This document shows positions 30,824 through 45,209 of a stretch of DNA of 64,000 nt, one piece after another (position 1 is the stretch's first letter; every line of letters begins with the position of its first letter). The notes beneath the pieces were generated by a model. It did no database searches. It was given only the letters and a program-made list of their open reading frames with translations, and was not told the origin of the DNA. Both the position numbers and the translations under genes were made by a program. This DNA is from Thermoplasmata archaeon (GTDB lineage Archaea; Thermoplasmatota; Thermoplasmata; Thermoplasmatales; Thermoplasmataceae), in NCBI GenBank assembly GCA_015520045.1, contig WAQW01000045.1, forward strand, positions 1 to 64,000, written 5' to 3'.

Positions 30824-31369
30824 TCAAAAAGATTCGCTGAGTTTCCGGAACCTTATTTCCTTTGATGCTCTCTCGAGGTACCGGTAGACCGTCCTGTGCT
30901 TGGCTCCCCTTATGATCATCATCACGGCCCTGCTGGCATAGTCAACAGCAATATAATCGCCCAGAATGGAAACTGTATCACCGTAGACGGAAATGTAGGC
31001 GGTCGTGATCTCTTCGATAATCCTCCTCGTTCTGCCTGAGGTTCCAATAACCCTGCCTCGCAGCTCAGCCATGCGCCTGGATCCTGATCTGGCGTAATCA
31101 CGGAGAGAAACAATAACGAGCCTGTAATCGAGGTCAAGCAACCTGAGTGCCTTTTCTGGGGAGAAACCCCTTCCGATAGCCCTGAGAACCGAAACAGCCT
31201 GGTGGCCAAGCATGGGATCATCGCTCTGCGTAACCGTTACAATCCCAGTGCTGCTATCGATGTCGAGCTTGATTCCGGCCATCTTCTCGAACTCCCTCTT
31301 CGTTGTTCCATCTTTCCCGATTATCACACCAAGCCGACCGCGGGGGATTTTGACCGCACCTGATATCAT
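30824..31369 (-). CDS. KH-domain RNA-binding protein (Pno1/Dim2-like)
   Basis: IPRGRLGVIIGKDGTTKREFEKMAGIKLDIDSSTG; second domain RGRVIGTSGRTRRIIEEITTAYISVYGDT. Confidence 0.92.
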   Translation of the reverse strand: MISGAVKIPRGRLGVIIGKDGTTKREFEKMAGIKLDIDSSTGIVTVTQSDDPMLGHQAVSVLRAIGRGFSPEKALRLLDLDYRLVIVSLRDYARSGSRRMAELRGRVIGTSGRTRRIIEEITTAYISVYGDTVSILGDYIAVDYASRAVMMIIRGAKHRTVYRYLERASKEIRFRKLSESF

Positions 31370-32139
31370 TCTATACTCCTCCCTAATTCGGATAGCAGAG
31401 CCTCAACATTCGTAACAATACCGGATCTAGCATAAAATGACGAAATGTTATTTAAATCTCTTCTGAGAAACTGGAGGGCTTTTGGGTGCGTGATCGACAC
31501 TGACTGGGCCATATCAATGAGGTATGGTTTTTTTCTGTGGATAAGGATGTTGAACTCACTCAGGTCTGCATGAACGAGCCCTGCCCTCTCAACAAGCAAC
31601 CGGACATTCGTGAGAATACGGCTATAGTAAGTTTCCGGGTCATCTACCTTCCTCAGCTGGGGTGCCGGTCTTTTCACCGTTCCCAGATACTTCATCACCA
31701 GAACATTTTTGTTTATGGCTATGGGTTCTGGCACGAGAACACCCGCCCTCCTGCTCTCAAGCAGATTGGTGAACTCTTTCCTGGCCCACAACAGGATGAT
31801 GCCGCTCCTTGATCTGTTCACAGAATCGAACCGATGGTCACCATCAATGTATTCGTGGAGTTTATTAAATTTGATTGTGGAGCGCTTGTAGATCTTCACG
31901 GCAACAGGGCCGCCCCCTGCCTGAGCCTTGAACACAACGGACTCCTTGCCTGATGATACCGGATAATCTATGTACCTGATAGAGAGTCTGTTCATGATTT
32001 CGAACAGAGCCCTGAGGGTCCCTCTATCGAAAACAAGCGATTCCGTCTTCCGGCCGAGGCCCTTTGAAAATGAGAATTCACCTCTGTTAATCAGCTCCCT
32101 GAGGGCTGATGAGCTATCGTCTTTCATTAAAAATATCAA
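31366..32139 (-). CDS. rio1: RIO1-type serine protein kinase
   Basis: SSGKESVVFKAQAGGGPVAVKIYKRSTIKFNK; LVHADLSEFNILIH; YLIDMAQSVSITHPKA. Confidence 0.95.
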   Translation of the reverse strand: MIFLMKDDSSSALRELINRGEFSFSKGLGRKTESLVFDRGTLRALFEIMNRLSIRYIDYPVSSGKESVVFKAQAGGGPVAVKIYKRSTIKFNKLHEYIDGDHRFDSVNRSRSGIILLWARKEFTNLLESRRAGVLVPEPIAINKNVLVMKYLGTVKRPAPQLRKVDDPETYYSRILTNVRLLVERAGLVHADLSEFNILIHRKKPYLIDMAQSVSITHPKALQFLRRDLNNISSFYARSGIVTNVEALLSELGRSIE

Positions 32140-32452
32140 TAATTTCCGGCAGCAGTCTGTTTCTGCTCAGATAGCTTGCCTGAGTCTGCGTGTACCTGTA
32201 AACAACATCTGCCTTTTCGTTCTGGAATTCCCAGGGTTTCACTATGACCAGATCTCCCTCGCGAATCCACATCCTCTTCTTCATCTTCCCCGGTATCCTG
32301 CAACTCCTCGTGAACCCATCCTGACACATCACCAGCAAATGAGAGGCCCCGGAGAGTTTTTCAACAATGCCGTACATCTCGCCCTTTCTGCGATTGGGCA
32401 TTATCACACGAATTGATGTCTCCTCTCCCCTTGCTCCTTTCTGATCGGGCAT
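32114..32452 (-). CDS. eif1a: Translation initiation factor aIF-1A
   Basis: YGIVEKLSGASHLLVMCQDGFTRSCRIPGKMKKRMWIREGDLVIVKPWEFQNEKADVVYRYTQTQ. Confidence 0.96.
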   Translation of the reverse strand: MPDQKGARGEETSIRVIMPNRRKGEMYGIVEKLSGASHLLVMCQDGFTRSCRIPGKMKKRMWIREGDLVIVKPWEFQNEKADVVYRYTQTQASYLSRNRLLPEIIDIFNERR

Positions 32453-32492
32453 TACCGCACCGCATTGATATACTGCATATTAATATATTGCA

Positions 32493-32921
32493 TCACTGCT
32501 TGATTGTGACGCTCTTCACATTAAAATTCCTGGATAGTGTCTCCCTGAACAGTTTAACGTTGCGACCCTCCTTTCCGATAACCTTACCGATATCGCTAGT
32601 GTTGAGACCAACCTGGATAGAGATGTTTCCCTCCCTCCAGTTGATGTTTATTTCCTTGACACCAAACCTGAAGAACAGGTTTCTCGTAAATCCGAGAATG
32701 TCTCTCGAATACTCCGCTATGACTATCCGCTTGTTCGTCCGGTTCTTAAGGTCTCCAATTGAGTCTGGCCTGAACTTGAAGAGCTTTGAGAGCTTTCTTT
32801 CACCCACTATGAAGAGGATCATGTCCTCATTCTCCAGACACTCCTGGGCCTCAATCCCCGTCAGTCTCTCGAAGAGCTGCATGTAGCCCATAATTTTGTT
32901 GTCTATAACTATGTCAGCCAT
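32493..32921 (-). CDS. nusA: Archaeal NusA-like transcription factor (KH)
   Basis: KH-type VGLNTSDIGKVIGKEGRNVKLFRETLSRNFNVKSVTI; adjacent to rpoA2. Confidence 0.92.
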   Translation of the reverse strand: MADIVIDNKIMGYMQLFERLTGIEAQECLENEDMILFIVGERKLSKLFKFRPDSIGDLKNRTNKRIVIAEYSRDILGFTRNLFFRFGVKEININWREGNISIQVGLNTSDIGKVIGKEGRNVKLFRETLSRNFNVKSVTIKQ

Positions 32922-32934
32922 GATTCACCCAGAA

Positions 32935-37138
<4,204 letters not shown>

Positions 37139-37142
<4 letters not shown>

Positions 37143-40100
37143 CGAAGATCACCCAGCACCAATCTCATCATAACACCAAGGGTGGCAAGCTCATCACGCA
37201 TCAGCTTGAATGCGTAGCTGGTTTCAATGGCATGAATGTTTCCCGTGTTTCCACACACAGGGCATCGGAGGGTTCCGCGCCGTCTGTCGTAGATTGCCAG
37301 CTGGCCACAGTCAGGATTTCCACAAACATATAATACAGTACCATCACTCTCATCCAGCAGACGATCTTTGATAACCATCGCCGCACCGTGCGCTATCAAA
37401 ACATCCCTTTCCATCTCACCGAAACGGAGACCGCCCTGCCTCGACCGCCCCTCCGTTGGCTGCCTCGTAAGAATCTGAATTGGTCCCCTAGATCTTGCGT
37501 GGAATTTGCCAGCGACCATGTGGTGAAGCTTCTGGTAGTATATCACACCCATGAATATCTCGGAATCGAATTTTTTACCTGTGAGGCCATCGTACATTGT
37601 TTCTGTCCCGGTGTTTCTGAACCCATGCTTTTCAAGGGCTTCCCTCAGACTCTTCTCAGGTTTACCGCTGAATATGGTTCCATCAACGAAGTTGCCATCC
37701 ATAGATGCAACCTTTCCGCCGATCATCTCAAGGATGTGCCCCACAGTCATTCTCGATGGAATCGCATGAGGGTTGATTATGATGTCAGGTATAATTCCCG
37801 ATTCTGTAAAAGGCATATCCTCCTGAGGTACGATTGCACCAATAACACCCTTTTGTCCGTGTCTTGATGCAAACTTATCTCCAAGTTCAGGTATACGCTC
37901 GCTTCTAACCCGAATCTTTACCACTCTGCTGTTGCTCTCCGAGACCGTCATAATAACGTTGTCGACGAATCCACTCTCATTCGGCCTCATGGTTATGGAA
38001 GATTCCCTTCGTCTCTGCGGGCCTAATCTCTCAGCTCCCTCCTCCAGAAATCTGGGAGGTGATGTTTTTCCCACAAGAACATCTGAACCATGAACCTCCG
38101 CCTCTGGAAATATTATTCCGCTATCATCGAGATTCTTGTAGAACTCCTCCGCCCTTGCACCCAGTATATCATGAGTTGGAATCTCGAACCTATCGACCTG
38201 CCCTCCCGGGTATCTCTTCTCTTCGGCAGAATAGGTTCTGAAGAAGGACGATCGTCCGAGACCCCTTTCAACGGCAGCCTTATTGAATATAATGGCGTCC
38301 TGGATGTTGTATCCCTGGTACGACATTATGGCCACAACAAAATTCTGGCCCGCAGGCTTTTTATCGTAATTTATGTAGTTCATCACAGCGGTTTTCACAA
38401 GGGGTATCTGGGGGTAGTGAAGAACGTGTCCCCTGGTATCACTTCTGATCCTGAAATTGCTCGATGAAAGACCTATTGATTGCTTTGCCATAGCGGCTGC
38501 CATGGTGATCCTGGGGGATGAGTTGTGCTCCGGGTAGGGTATTATGGATGCCACCACACCAAGAATCAGTGAGGGATCGATTTCAAGATGCGTGCGCTTT
38601 TCCGTCAACAAGGGTTTACCCTCAAATACACCCCCACAGAATTCGCATCTCAGGAGAACCTTGCCACTCTTCTTAACCTCCCCTGGATTCAGCCAGGTTA
38701 TCTTGGATCTGTAAAGTATCTGATTGCATGACGGACACCTCTCAGGAAAATCGAAGGCATAGGGAGCAACAAGAAGATCCTCCTCTTCCTCGGCATCTAT
38801 CCATTCTATGAGTCCTCTCTCGATGAAGTTGTTTATCGTCTCGCTTCCGTTGGCCAGATTTTCGAGGTCCTTTCTGGTTATCAGAGTATCTCCATTCTCC
38901 ACCGTTATTAGTGGCCTCCTGATACGGCCACGATCACAGTTTATAAGTATCTCCTTGGTGGCACTGTCAAACCGTATGTTGACTTCATTGGAGAGTCTGT
39001 TAGCCCGTCTTTCAAGCCTCACCCTTCGTGTCACCTCGGCAGGATCATTCACATACCCAACGTAATCTCCATTGATGTACACCCTGCCACGGATATTTCC
39101 CACAGCTGGCTCTTCAATGAGGCCAAGCTGCCTGAGTAGCTGCAGTACGGGCTCAGTGTCAACACCCTCGGAAACATTGATGAGTAGCGCAGCGTTTTTA
39201 ACGAGACCACAATTCTGCCCCTCAGGAGTCTCGTTGGGGCATATCCTACCCCACTGCGTGGGATGAAGATCCCTGGCCTCAAAGTGAGGCTGAGATCGTG
39301 TGAGAGGAGATATAAATCGCCTCAGATGACTCAGCGTGCTGATGTTCGAAACCCTGTCAAGGAGCTGAGATATTCCCGTTCTTCCGCCTGTCCAGTTACC
39401 GGTTGCCATTGCGTGCTGCAGCTTGGAGGTGAGAAGATCCTGCCTCACAGCGGGCCTCAATCGGATTCCCTTCTTTCTGTTGTAGGTGCGCTCAAGCTGA
39501 TACTTTAAATCCTTCATTATGGACTGAAAAGCACCTCTGAATAGATCATCAAGAAGGTCTCCAGTCAGCTTTATTCTCTTGTTCGCAAGATGATCCTTGT
39601 CATCCACGTCCCTAATTTTAAGATGCAACTCGAGGAGAGATCTTGCCATTCTTCCCAGGTACACGGCCTTCGTCAACCTATCATCTGGGCTGTCCCCCAG
39701 ATGTGGCAATAGGGACTTGTCAAGCATCTGAGCTATTTTCTTCTCCCTGAATTCTTTGGCCTGACCGGCTGCAAACCGTTTCTCCAGATATGCGATGGCT
39801 TCTTCGGTAGTATTCACACCGTTTGGGGGTAGTATTTTAGGATTCTTTGAATCCTCCAGATTAGCATATATGATTGGCTCCATCTCTGGGACCGACACTA
39901 TTGAATCATGAATATCCTTATCCCTCTCCAGACCGAGAGCCTTCATCAATATAGTGAGAGGGATGGAGCCGGCAACCGTTGGGATGGATACGTTGATAAT
40001 TCCATCGGCCCCCCTCTGCATCTCCGTTAGGGCCCTAAAACCACTTTTCTGAGAGAATACCTTCGCAGTCTCCACGCGAGAATCATATTTCTCGATGTAT

Positions 40101-40738
40101 TCCACGAGAATCTTGTTGGGGGCCAGATCTTCGAGTGATACGATCACCCTCTCCGAACCACCTATGATGAAGTACCCTCCAGGGTCATTCGGGTCTTCTC
40201 CGACGAATCTCAATTTATTTTCTCTACTATCCTCAACCGAGCCACCATTTCTCTCTATATATTTATCAAGATTGTTCTCGTGAAGAGTGCAAACCTTGGA
40301 ACGGACCATGATCGGCAGATCTCCAATTTTTATGGTTTCACTCTCCTTCTCAACGCCATCTTCAACTACGCGCAACTTCAGCATTATTGGTGCTGTATAA
40401 TTCAGATCACGCAACCTGGCCTCACTGGGTGTTATCTGTTTAGAAGCCCCAGATGCCTCTTTGATCTCCGGCCTCTCCACCCATATTGTAGACTCGTTCG
40501 TTTTCCTACCATTTGGCAGGTTTCTGCCGAAATATATAACGATCTCCCTGCCAGCGGTTTTCGACGGATCCAGATGAATTGCGCCAGGAGTATCATCATC
40601 GGTTGGCCTGGTTTCATCGACAATATGCTGCATTATATTGTTTGGATCCTCTTTCGTTGCAACAAAATAGTTAAAAGAGTCCAGCTGATGGCTCACAACA
40701 CTTTCATTTTTAAAAAAAGCTTCTACTATCTCTCTCAT
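37139..40738 (-). CDS. rpoB: RNA polymerase subunit B (unsplit)
   Basis: GDKFASRHGQKGVIGAIVPQEDMPFTESGIIPDIIINPHAIPSRMT; 1199 aa. Confidence 0.98.
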
Positions 40739-41001
40739 TTAATAACCTCACTGCCTGATACCATTCTATAGTACACAGACACACCTGCGGTGGGGCTTTT
40801 CCTAATGATCCTGATTACTGTTCCTTCGGCTATAGGCCCGTTAAGCTCTTCGAGAGCCCTTATTGCGGGATCATTTTTGCTGATTTTTGGTAACAAGTCC
40901 TTCCTTATCCCAAGTTCCTTTAAAACCTTTTGCTCATCCTTTTTGGATAGTATCTGGTGTTCCGGAACCAGCTCGTGATTCAACACATTAAACCTCGCCA
41001 T
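40735..41001 (-). CDS. rpoH: RNA polymerase subunit H
   Basis: FNVLNHELVPEHQILSKKDEQKVLKELGIRKDLLPKISKNDPAIRAL. Confidence 0.96.
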   Translation of the reverse strand: MARFNVLNHELVPEHQILSKKDEQKVLKELGIRKDLLPKISKNDPAIRALEELNGPIAEGTVIRIIRKSPTAGVSVYYRMVSGSEVIK

Positions 41002-41015
41002 TTATCGCACCTCAA

Positions 41016-41089
41016 CGGGCCCGGGGGGGTTCGAACCCCCGACCACCTGGTTAAAAGCCAGATGCTCTACCTAGCTGAGCTACGGGCCC
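41016..41089 (-). tRNA. tRNA-Lys(TTT)
   Basis: GGGCCCGTAGCTCAGCTAGGTAGAGCATCTGGCTTTTAACCAGGTGGTCGGGGGTTCGAACCCCCCCGGGCCCG. Confidence 0.95.
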
Positions 41090-41158
41090 ACCTTCTCAGC
41101 GGAGATATGATCTACTGATATAAAAGTTGATCATACACTTGCTTCGAGATTGAACTAA

Positions 41159-41329
41159 ATGTCCGAAAGGCTCATAAGGTACAAGTTCAGGGAAGGATAT
41201 CAGCCTTTGCCTGTGGGGGAAAGGAGCTTAACCTTGTTCTCCAATCCATCCAGCGTGAGGGTAGTACAAATTACAAAGTCATCCAGTATTGCGAGATTAA
41301 GTTCGATAATATCACTGGCTGAGGATTAA
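41159..41329 (+). CDS. Possible small ORF (56 aa)
   Basis: ATG..TAA: MSERLIRYKFREGYQPLPVGERSLTLFSNPSSVRVVQITKSSSIARLSSIISLAED; unannotated in the ORF track. Confidence 0.3.
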   Translation: MSERLIRYKFREGYQPLPVGERSLTLFSNPSSVRVVQITKSSSIARLSSIISLAED

Positions 41330-41375
41330 ACAATACCATAAAACAATTTATATTATAAACAAAAATGGGGTCTTC

Positions 41376-42395
41376 ATGAACATCACGATAAATGGCGAGA
41401 CTAAACACATGCGTGCTGTATGGTTTGAGGACAATTCTGTGAAGATGATAGATCAGAAAAAGCTTCCAGACAGGGTTGAAATCTATACTGCTACCAACAC
41501 CCACGAGGTTGCTCACGCGATAAGGGAGATGATCGTCCGTGGAGCTCCTGCAATCGGTGTTACTGCTGCATATGGTTTGGCACTCGCGAAGCTGAAAAAT
41601 GAAGATATTGAAGAAGCTGTGGAGGAGCTCTCCAACACGAGGCCCACCGCCTTTGATCTTTTCAAAGCCATCTCATACATGAAAAAAAATGGATTCTCAA
41701 AAAAGGCTGCTGATAGATATTCCAATGAAATCACGGGAAGATCAAAAAAGATTGGTGAGTACGGAGATGACCTGATCAGAGATCACTCCAGAATACTCAC
41801 GCACTGCAATGCTGGTGCTCTTGCAGTAGTGGACTGGGGAACCGCTCTATCTCCCATACGGGTGGCTCATAGGAAGGGAAAGAACATAGTGGTTTTCGTT
41901 GATGAAACCAGACCCAGACTACAGGGTTCAACCCTCACTGCTTGGGAACTGCTGCAGGAAGGTATAGAACACTATATAATTGCGGATAATGCCTCCGGCT
42001 ATTTCATGAGAAATGGAGATATTGATCTTGTTATTGTTGGAGCGGATAGAATAGTGTCAAACGGTGATTTCGCCAACAAGATCGGTACCTATGAGAAGGC
42101 TGTGCTTGCGAAAGAGAATGGCATACCATTTTATGTTGCAGCACCCGGCAGCACCTTTGATTTTTCTCTGGAGAACGGAGATAAGATACCTATAGAGGAG
42201 AGAAGCCAGGAAGAAGTCCTTGAATTTCGAGGTGTTCGGGCAGCACCGATCGGCAGCAAGTCCAGAAATCCTGCATTTGATGTAACTCCCGCAAGATACG
42301 TAACAGGTTACATCACTGAGTATGGCATCTTTCAGTCTGGAAACCTGAAATCCCTTAAGAAACTCATAGACAAGGATCTCTTTATGAGAATGTGA
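41376..42395 (+). CDS. mtnA: S-methyl-5-thioribose-1-phosphate isomerase / aIF2B-like isomerase
   Basis: IREMIVRGAPAIGVTAAYGLALA, LTHCNAGALAVVDWGTALSPI, ETRPRLQGSTLTAWEL, GADRIVSNGDFANKIGTYEKAVLA. Confidence 0.93.
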   Translation: MNITINGETKHMRAVWFEDNSVKMIDQKKLPDRVEIYTATNTHEVAHAIREMIVRGAPAIGVTAAYGLALAKLKNEDIEEAVEELSNTRPTAFDLFKAISYMKKNGFSKKAADRYSNEITGRSKKIGEYGDDLIRDHSRILTHCNAGALAVVDWGTALSPIRVAHRKGKNIVVFVDETRPRLQGSTLTAWELLQEGIEHYIIADNASGYFMRNGDIDLVIVGADRIVSNGDFANKIGTYEKAVLAKENGIPFYVAAPGSTFDFSLENGDKIPIEERSQEEVLEFRGVRAAPIGSKSRNPAFDVTPARYVTGYITEYGIFQSGNLKSLKKLIDKDLFMRM

Positions 42396-42401
42396 TCATC
42401 C

Positions 42402-43532
42402 TCAATCCCTTATGAGAAAATCCTCCAGCCTATTTTTCGCCTTTTCCCTTTTCTCCTGATGCTGGGCAAGAAAGGTGTTTATCTTTTCAATGAGAATCTC
42501 CTTCAACTCACCAGTGAGAAGGGCCCCGCTGAGGTAATCTTCCCTTATTTTATTCAGTCTCCTATCATCAGGTTCGAACATTATCCGCAGCCACTGAAAA
42601 CTAACATCAACATCGGGATTTCCACCCAGACGGCGATGCTCCTCGACCGTTGGCTGCCCGCCTGAAAAGGCATATTTTCGGATCTTCCTCTTAACGGTAT
42701 CGGGAGAGTCCGTAACGAAAATCGTATTGTTTGGATCTGAAGAGCTCATTTTCCCCTGTATACCGGAGAGCGGTGGGAGAAATATACTCTGTATGCTTGC
42801 TGGTTTATAATAACCAAGATGTGGCAGAACATCGCGCGTGACCCTGAAATGTGGATCCTGATCAACTCCGTGGGGTATAAGACACGGTACCCTCTCGCCC
42901 TTCCTGACACTCTCGAGTATTGATGGTACTGCCTGAATGCTCGTGTAAAATATGAAACCTATGTTGGTACTCCCGGAGAATCCGAAGGCAGCCTTCACCG
43001 TAGAAAAATTGATCTTCTTTGCTATTTTCAGAGCCTCCCTGTACAGCGTTTTAGCATAATCAGTATCTATTATTATTTCAGTCTTTGACGGATCGAAACC
43101 CAGTGCAACAACATCCAGCGCGTTATCGTATGCAAGCTGGTGGGTGTCATTCAGATCCAGTTTTTCCTCAGAGAGAAACTTTTCATCATCCGTCAACATG
43201 AAGATCAACTTTGCACCAAACCTATCCTGGAGCCATTTAGTAAAGATCCAGGGAACCAGATGACCTATGTGCGTGTGATGAGAGGGACCACGACCTGTAT
43301 AGAGATAAAAAGCATTTCCCTTTTCATACTCATCCAGAAGCCACGGAAGATCACGGTGTGTGAAGAATATCCCCCTTCTCAACATGAAATGGGACTCGCC
43401 AGCTAACTTCTCGATCCTCCGCATGAGTTCACCGGTAATGGGTTTGGTTCCAAACTCAGATATCAGCTTCTCATAATCAACATTGCCAGCCACGTTATAG
43501 GGTGTAACCTTGAAATTATCAGCCTTGCTCAT
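42402..43532 (-). CDS. trpS: Tryptophanyl-tRNA synthetase
   Basis: YTGRGPSHHTHIGHLVPWIFTKWLQ, KMSSSDPNNTIFVTD, PHGVDQDPHFRVTRD. Confidence 0.96.
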   Translation of the reverse strand: MSKADNFKVTPYNVAGNVDYEKLISEFGTKPITGELMRRIEKLAGESHFMLRRGIFFTHRDLPWLLDEYEKGNAFYLYTGRGPSHHTHIGHLVPWIFTKWLQDRFGAKLIFMLTDDEKFLSEEKLDLNDTHQLAYDNALDVVALGFDPSKTEIIIDTDYAKTLYREALKIAKKINFSTVKAAFGFSGSTNIGFIFYTSIQAVPSILESVRKGERVPCLIPHGVDQDPHFRVTRDVLPHLGYYKPASIQSIFLPPLSGIQGKMSSSDPNNTIFVTDSPDTVKRKIRKYAFSGGQPTVEEHRRLGGNPDVDVSFQWLRIMFEPDDRRLNKIREDYLSGALLTGELKEILIEKINTFLAQHQEKREKAKNRLEDFLIRD

Positions 43533-43610
43533 CTTATCTCCTCGTGAACAAACATTCGTTAAGAACCCTATTGTTTAGAAGTATTTATTGAATATAATCA
43601 TAGTGGGGTA

Positions 43611-43729
43611 ATGACAGCGACCCTCACTTCCCATCCCCTCGCGGAAGACAGTACGCATGAAGGGCACAGTGGGCTTAACCGTCGGGTTCGGGATGAGACC
43701 GGGTTTTTCCCCACTGTTATGGCCGTCAT
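43611..43729 (-). rRNA. rrf: 5S rRNA (isolated)
   Basis: Reverse complement ATGACGGCCATAACAGTGGGGAAAAACCCGGTCTCATCCCGAACCCGACGGTTAAGCCCACTGTGCC...GGGAAGTGAGGGTCGCTGTCAT; terminal helix pairs. Confidence 0.93.
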
Positions 43730-43790
43730 CAGCACAGTGATAAATACAGCCTATATAACAATTACGTCCTTTTAGTCCATATGCATTAGT

Positions 43791-43828
43791 CGTAGCGTCC
43801 CATATTTTGTGTATTTATAAAGGATGCC
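43791..43828 (-). repeat. 38-bp putative IS terminal inverted repeat (copy 2)
   Basis: cgtagcgtcccatattttgtgtatttataaaggatgcc is reverse complement of 113-150 with one mismatch. Confidence 0.75.
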
Positions 43829-44040
43829 AGAAATCATCAAACCCGGAAAGATAATCAAGAGACACCTTGATGGTATACTGGATTCCACAGGATAAGAATA
43901 AATTCTGCTGTTGTTGAAGGCCTCAACAACTATATCCGGAAACATTCAAACGATCATATGGCTTCAAATCTGAGAGATACAGAGACACAATCATCTATCT
44001 GGTTGCAGGAGGATTGAAGTTACCCACAATAAACCGATGA
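43824..44040 (+). pseudogene. Degenerate C-terminal transposase fragment (ISL3-like)
   Basis: Frames read PEIIKPGKIIKRHLDGILDSTG* / RINSAVVEGLNNYIRKHSND / TIIYLVAGGLKLPTINR*, needing frameshifts and a stop read-through. Confidence 0.6.
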
Positions 44041-44145
44041 GATCCATAAAATTCAATACACTATCCATTTTCAATAGCGGAAGTGTCCATTGAATCTTCA
44101 ATGTATAACACCAATCGAAACGGCAGATTCATCAGAAGTATCTAT

Positions 44146-44532
44146 TCACTGCCGTTTTTTGTTCTTGTTAAGAAGTATGTAAACTACGACAAGTAATGAA
44201 TCAGAGAAAAGTCCTCCGGCGATATAGGCATATCGGATTAATTTAGACGGCTCTATTGTAACACTCAGTAGATAATTCCCACCTGGAGTGTAAATCACCA
44301 CGTTTCCAGATAGATTGGTAATCACTAAACTCGCACTGTTGGAGACATTGTATGGACTTCCATTTATTTTTATTGATATGGATGATGTATTCTTACCTTC
44401 CAAAACAGTTAATGAAATGCTATTCCCATCATAGACGGCGTAACTGGATTTGCTTCCTGGAAGCTGATATGATGTTACTGGGGTGGAGAGAACACCGTGA
44501 ATAGACACAGCCAACAGAAGAGTGAAAACCAC
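44146..44532 (-). CDS. Small exported membrane-anchored protein (signal, ectodomain, C-terminal TM)
   Basis: MVFTLLLAVSIHGVLS signal; C-terminal YAYIAGGLFSDSLLVVVYILLNKNKKRQ. Confidence 0.7.
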   Translation of the reverse strand: MVFTLLLAVSIHGVLSTPVTSYQLPGSKSSYAVYDGNSISLTVLEGKNTSSISIKINGSPYNVSNSASLVITNLSGNVVIYTPGGNYLLSVTIEPSKLIRYAYIAGGLFSDSLLVVVYILLNKNKKRQ

Positions 44533-44549
44533 TGGAAGAATCCACGATC

Positions 44550-45209
44550 TCAGAGCAAATCCCTCCTATCTTGATGGTACAGGGAACTAATATATGTGAT
44601 AACTGCAAGAAGTGAGTATAACGGAAGCCAAAGGGTTAGTATTGATGTTTTGCCCAGTTGGTAAATTGCCAAACCAGAAAATGGAGAAATAGCAAAGATT
44701 GGAATATATGAATTCAAGTTATTCAATGAATAAGAAGATGCAAGAAGCGGTCCAAGTGATAAAGCGAAAGTCAACATTGTTGTTGTTTGAAAGTTTCTAA
44801 GAAATATAGAAAAAGCCAAACTGAGGAAAAGGTACATAACAGAATACAAAAATACCATAGCAACCAGGTTCAACGGTACTGTAATTCCGGAATTTTCGAG
44901 CGGAACAAAAGACAACGGAAGAATGATAAAAAAGCCACTTATACTAAAAAGAATTATTATTCTTTTGATAGTGATAGGTATTGACAAGAAAAAGAAAAAC
45001 TGATTATATTCATAAATCTGAGTGATCTTGCTCGCAATGTAGACTATTATAACTAAAGATATTAGGAGAGTGATACCGGTGAGAATTTCTATTCCTTCTC
45101 TGCTTGGAGATAGCAAGAATGAAGCTGTTATCGGGATTAAATATAAGAAAAGCAGTACGGGAGTTGATGACAGGTACTTTAAACTCCACCTGAAAATGTT
45201 CATATTCAT
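44550..45209 (-). CDS. ABC-2-like permease (about six TM)
   Basis: Strongly hydrophobic multi-TM protein overlapping the ABC ATPase gene by 4 nt. Confidence 0.75.
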   Translation of the reverse strand: MNMNIFRWSLKYLSSTPVLLFLYLIPITASFLLSPSREGIEILTGITLLISLVIIVYIASKITQIYEYNQFFFFLSIPITIKRIIILFSISGFFIILPLSFVPLENSGITVPLNLVAMVFLYSVMYLFLSLAFSIFLRNFQTTTMLTFALSLGPLLASSYSLNNLNSYIPIFAISPFSGLAIYQLGKTSILTLWLPLYSLLAVITYISSLYHQDRRDLL

